DNA from: an uncultured Spirochaetales bacterium
GTDB taxonomy: Bacteria; Spirochaetota; Spirochaetia; Sphaerochaetales; Sphaerochaetaceae
Length of the DNA stretch: 5,439 nucleotides
Assembly: GCA_945947045.1 (NCBI GenBank)
Contig: CAMEXG010000134.1
Coordinates: 1 to 5,439 of the forward strand
Reading direction: 5' to 3'
Part shown: positions 5,401-5,439 of the stretch, one piece after another
How positions within the stretch are numbered: the stretch's first letter is position 1
Layout of the letters: every line of letters starts with the position of its first letter
Made by a program: the position numbers and the translations under genes
Notes under the pieces: generated by a model
Database searches by the model: none
The model's input: only the letters and a program-made list of their open reading frames with translations
What the model was told of the DNA's origin: nothing

Positions 5401-5416
5401 AGAGTGACGTCACTCT
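5401..5416. promoter_or_regulatory. 16-bp perfect palindrome upstream of the ffh promoter
   Basis: AGAGTGAC is followed directly by its reverse complement GTCACTCT. It ends 11 bp upstream of the -35 box, at about -48 to -63 from the expected start, a position used by activators. As RNA it could form a 6-bp stem with an ACGU loop, and on the plus strand a TTTTCTTCT run follows, so a weak terminator for a plus-strand transcript is the other reading. Confidence 0.45.
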
Positions 5417-5439
5417 TTTCTTCTACCCTCTTCATCAAA

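Noticed and set aside
5404..5411. TGACGTCA resembling a eukaryotic cAMP response element
   Set aside because: The window is clearly bacterial, so the match is just the centre of the palindrome.
5410..5439. Possible C-terminus of an upstream minus-strand gene (FDEEGRRKE then TGA inside the palindrome)
   Set aside because: Only nine codons are visible and a second minus-strand frame is also open here. This is too short to call.
5403..5439. Possible plus-strand gene start (GTG ACG TCA CTC...) at the right edge
   Set aside because: There is no ribosome binding site and only about 12 codons are visible; it may be a by-product of the palindrome.

Overview
The window is bacterial, on standard code, and almost everything in it is read from the minus strand. 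The right-hand 3.5 kb is a compact translation and protein-export operon, in transcription order ffh - rpsP - khpA (KH-domain protein) - rimM - trmD - rplS. The wording of several proteins (Ffh with TKFD-SDTRGGAALS and IIGPSRRKRIAKGSG, the KH protein, RimM with SGEYKHLKKL) looks to me most like a spirochaete (Treponema/Sphaerochaeta relatives). That is recalled family resemblance, not a search, and a clostridial-type Firmicute is the main alternative.

Layout from right to left. Positions 5439-5328 hold a 16-bp perfect palindrome and a good sigma70-type promoter (TTGACC, 18 bp, TATAAG) just upstream of ffh. The six genes then follow with gaps or overlaps of only +28, +22, -1, +2 and -14 bp, each with a plausible ribosome binding site or coupled start. 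rpsP starts at GTG and rplS most likely at the second of two close ATGs; both choices are set by Shine-Dalgarno spacing. The operon ends at an intrinsic terminator (1781-1817) that pairs fully only in the minus-strand RNA.

The functions fit together. Ffh is the SRP GTPase for co-translational targeting. S16 and L19 are structural ribosomal proteins. RimM matures the 30S head around S19/16S rRNA. KhpA is a small RNA-binding protein. TrmD makes m1G37 in tRNA to prevent frameshifting.

Positions 1780-1410 are a 371-bp region without a convincing gene. It contains inverted and direct repeats and a stable predicted hairpin in the leader of the next gene. Positions 1409-1 carry the start of a large exported, probably lipid-anchored protein that runs off the left edge (469 full codons visible). 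It has a signal peptide ending in Cys, a TTAP-type Thr/Pro/Ala linker, a long Pro/Val/Glu stalk and at least three copies of a repeated ~93-110 residue domain in the order A-B-A'. I do not recognise this domain, and this gene with its leader is the most original part of the window. No tRNA, rRNA, CRISPR, insertion sequence or phage element was seen.
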